From positions 139,726,605 through 139,790,604 of the forward strand of contig CM062808.1 of the NCBI GenBank assembly GCA_031772625.1: 64,000 nt of DNA. The letters are read 5' to 3'. Positions 63,511-64,000 of this stretch are shown here, piece after piece. The stretch comes from Pinus tabuliformis (Eukaryota > Streptophyta > Pinopsida > Pinales > Pinaceae). Position 1 is the stretch's first letter, and each line of letters opens with the position of its first letter. A program made the position numbers and the translations under genes. The notes beneath the pieces were generated by a model. It searched no databases. It was not told where the DNA came from and saw only the letters and a program-made list of their open reading frames with translations.

Positions 63511-64000
63511 TGTTACATTAAAAAATGTCACCATGACTATTTGCAGTTAGTATGGCTCCATCCACTGTCATACTATCCTCCTTGGCAAGCCTCATGCCTC
63601 TGCTTTCCATGACAAACTTCAAAAAAGAGAGAAAAGTCATTTAAAAGTCAATTATCTCTGGTACGCAGTTTCTCTTAGCCTCACCTGCGGGTACGCAACC
63701 CAAGTTCACAATACCTGCGTACTTGTACGCTCTGTATGTAAAGGGATGGGTGCGTAGTCCTGTAAAGGTCAAAAGGTGCAAGTTTCACTCCAAAAAAGTT
63801 ACTTGTGGTCATTTCTAGAGTCTTCTAGAAGTATGTTTGGCGTGTATGAAGCACCTCCAAATGGTTCATGTACCCCTACCAAAGAGGAACTTATCCCATC
63901 AATAGGGGAGCTATCCCATCCAAAGAGGGACTTATCCCATTGATGGTGGACCTGAATAACTTCCTATAGAGCACTATAAATACAGGCATTGGGCCAAAGG
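63511..64000 (+). repeat. element D 3' LTR (first 490 bp)
   Basis: Nearly identical to 47092-47581, with about 11 substitutions by eye. It is cut by the window end, and the remaining 560 bp should follow. Confidence 0.95.

Larger units (their letters stand above)
47092..64000 (+). mobile_element. Tat-like gypsy element D, nearly full length
   Basis: 5' LTR 47092-48144. The 3' LTR starts at 63511 and runs off the window. The whole element would be about 17.5 kb including a 2-kb solo LTR. The order is LTR, primer site, leader, gag-pro, RT, RNase H, integrase, second RNase H, antisense gene, hairpin array, polypurine tract, LTR. A second RNase H plus large size and this primer site point to the Tat/Ogre group. 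About 11 differences in the visible 490 bp of LTR overlap (2.2% by eye) make it the youngest large element here, though it already carries nonsense changes, a frameshift and an integrase substitution. It is inserted in element E; the left target candidate is GCATG. Confidence 0.93.

Overview
This is intergenic DNA of a large seed-plant genome, almost entirely made of LTR retrotransposons inserted into one another. I see no host gene, rRNA, tRNA or CRISPR array. Ty1-copia and Ty3-gypsy pol proteins, tRNA-iMet primer sites and Tat/Ogre-like gypsy elements place it in a plant. Old, deeply nested, unpurged elements make a gymnosperm (conifer-type) genome my best guess, but that is inference.

Layout. 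1-3.2 kb: 5' part of a minus-strand copia element (copia-1). 3.2-6.8 kb: AT-rich, non-coding sequence with a 182-bp foldback MITE flanked by a 10-bp target duplication, and small tandem duplications. 6.85-8.46 kb: eroded Ty3-gypsy gag-protease relic. 8.47-9.79 kb: partial minus-strand LTR of a Tekay/Del-like chromovirus. It abuts a complete plus-strand LTR of the same family (9,796-11,835), whose internal region is interrupted by a decayed minus-strand copia element (copia-2, 11,956-17,033) flanked by a 92-bp direct repeat. From about 17.35 kb rightwards lie four related Tat-like gypsy elements, all on the plus strand. Element A (about 17,350-22,558) is cut by element B (22,559 onward). B is cut by element C (32,829-40,599, complete, with 5-bp target duplication) and by minus-strand copia element E (42,446 onward). 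E is cut by element D (47,092 to beyond the window end). D carries a 2-kb solo LTR (54,270-56,308). The insertion order is therefore chromovirus, A, B, then C and E, then D, then the solo LTR. LTR pairs compared by eye agree: copia-2 most diverged (roughly 8-10%), C about 3.7%, D about 2%.

How the Tat-like elements work. Each has an LTR of about 1 kb with a TATA box, a primer site of the TGGCGACTCC type three bases after the LTR, and a 1.7-2 kb leader. Next comes gag with a long Pro/Gln/Gly-rich tract, a CX2CX3HX4C zinc knuckle and a retropepsin. D (and, interrupted, B) continues with reverse transcriptase, RNase H, integrase, a separate downstream second RNase H, and then an antisense gene with conserved introns. 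D then has a hairpin-rich 3' region, polypurine tract and LTR. Element C keeps the same leader, primer site, hairpin-rich 3' region and LTR layout. Its only gene is an uninterrupted 523-codon zinc-knuckle/protease-like ORF whose catalytic Asp position is Tyr, so it looks like a non-autonomous partner.

Most promising for novelty: (1) arrays of repeated RNA hairpins shared by the leaders of A, B and C and the 3' regions of C and D; (2) the spliced antisense gene conserved in B and D; (3) the separate post-integrase RNase H with a splice-acceptor-like site touching its ATG; (4) non-autonomous element C; (5) the 92-bp duplication around copia-2.
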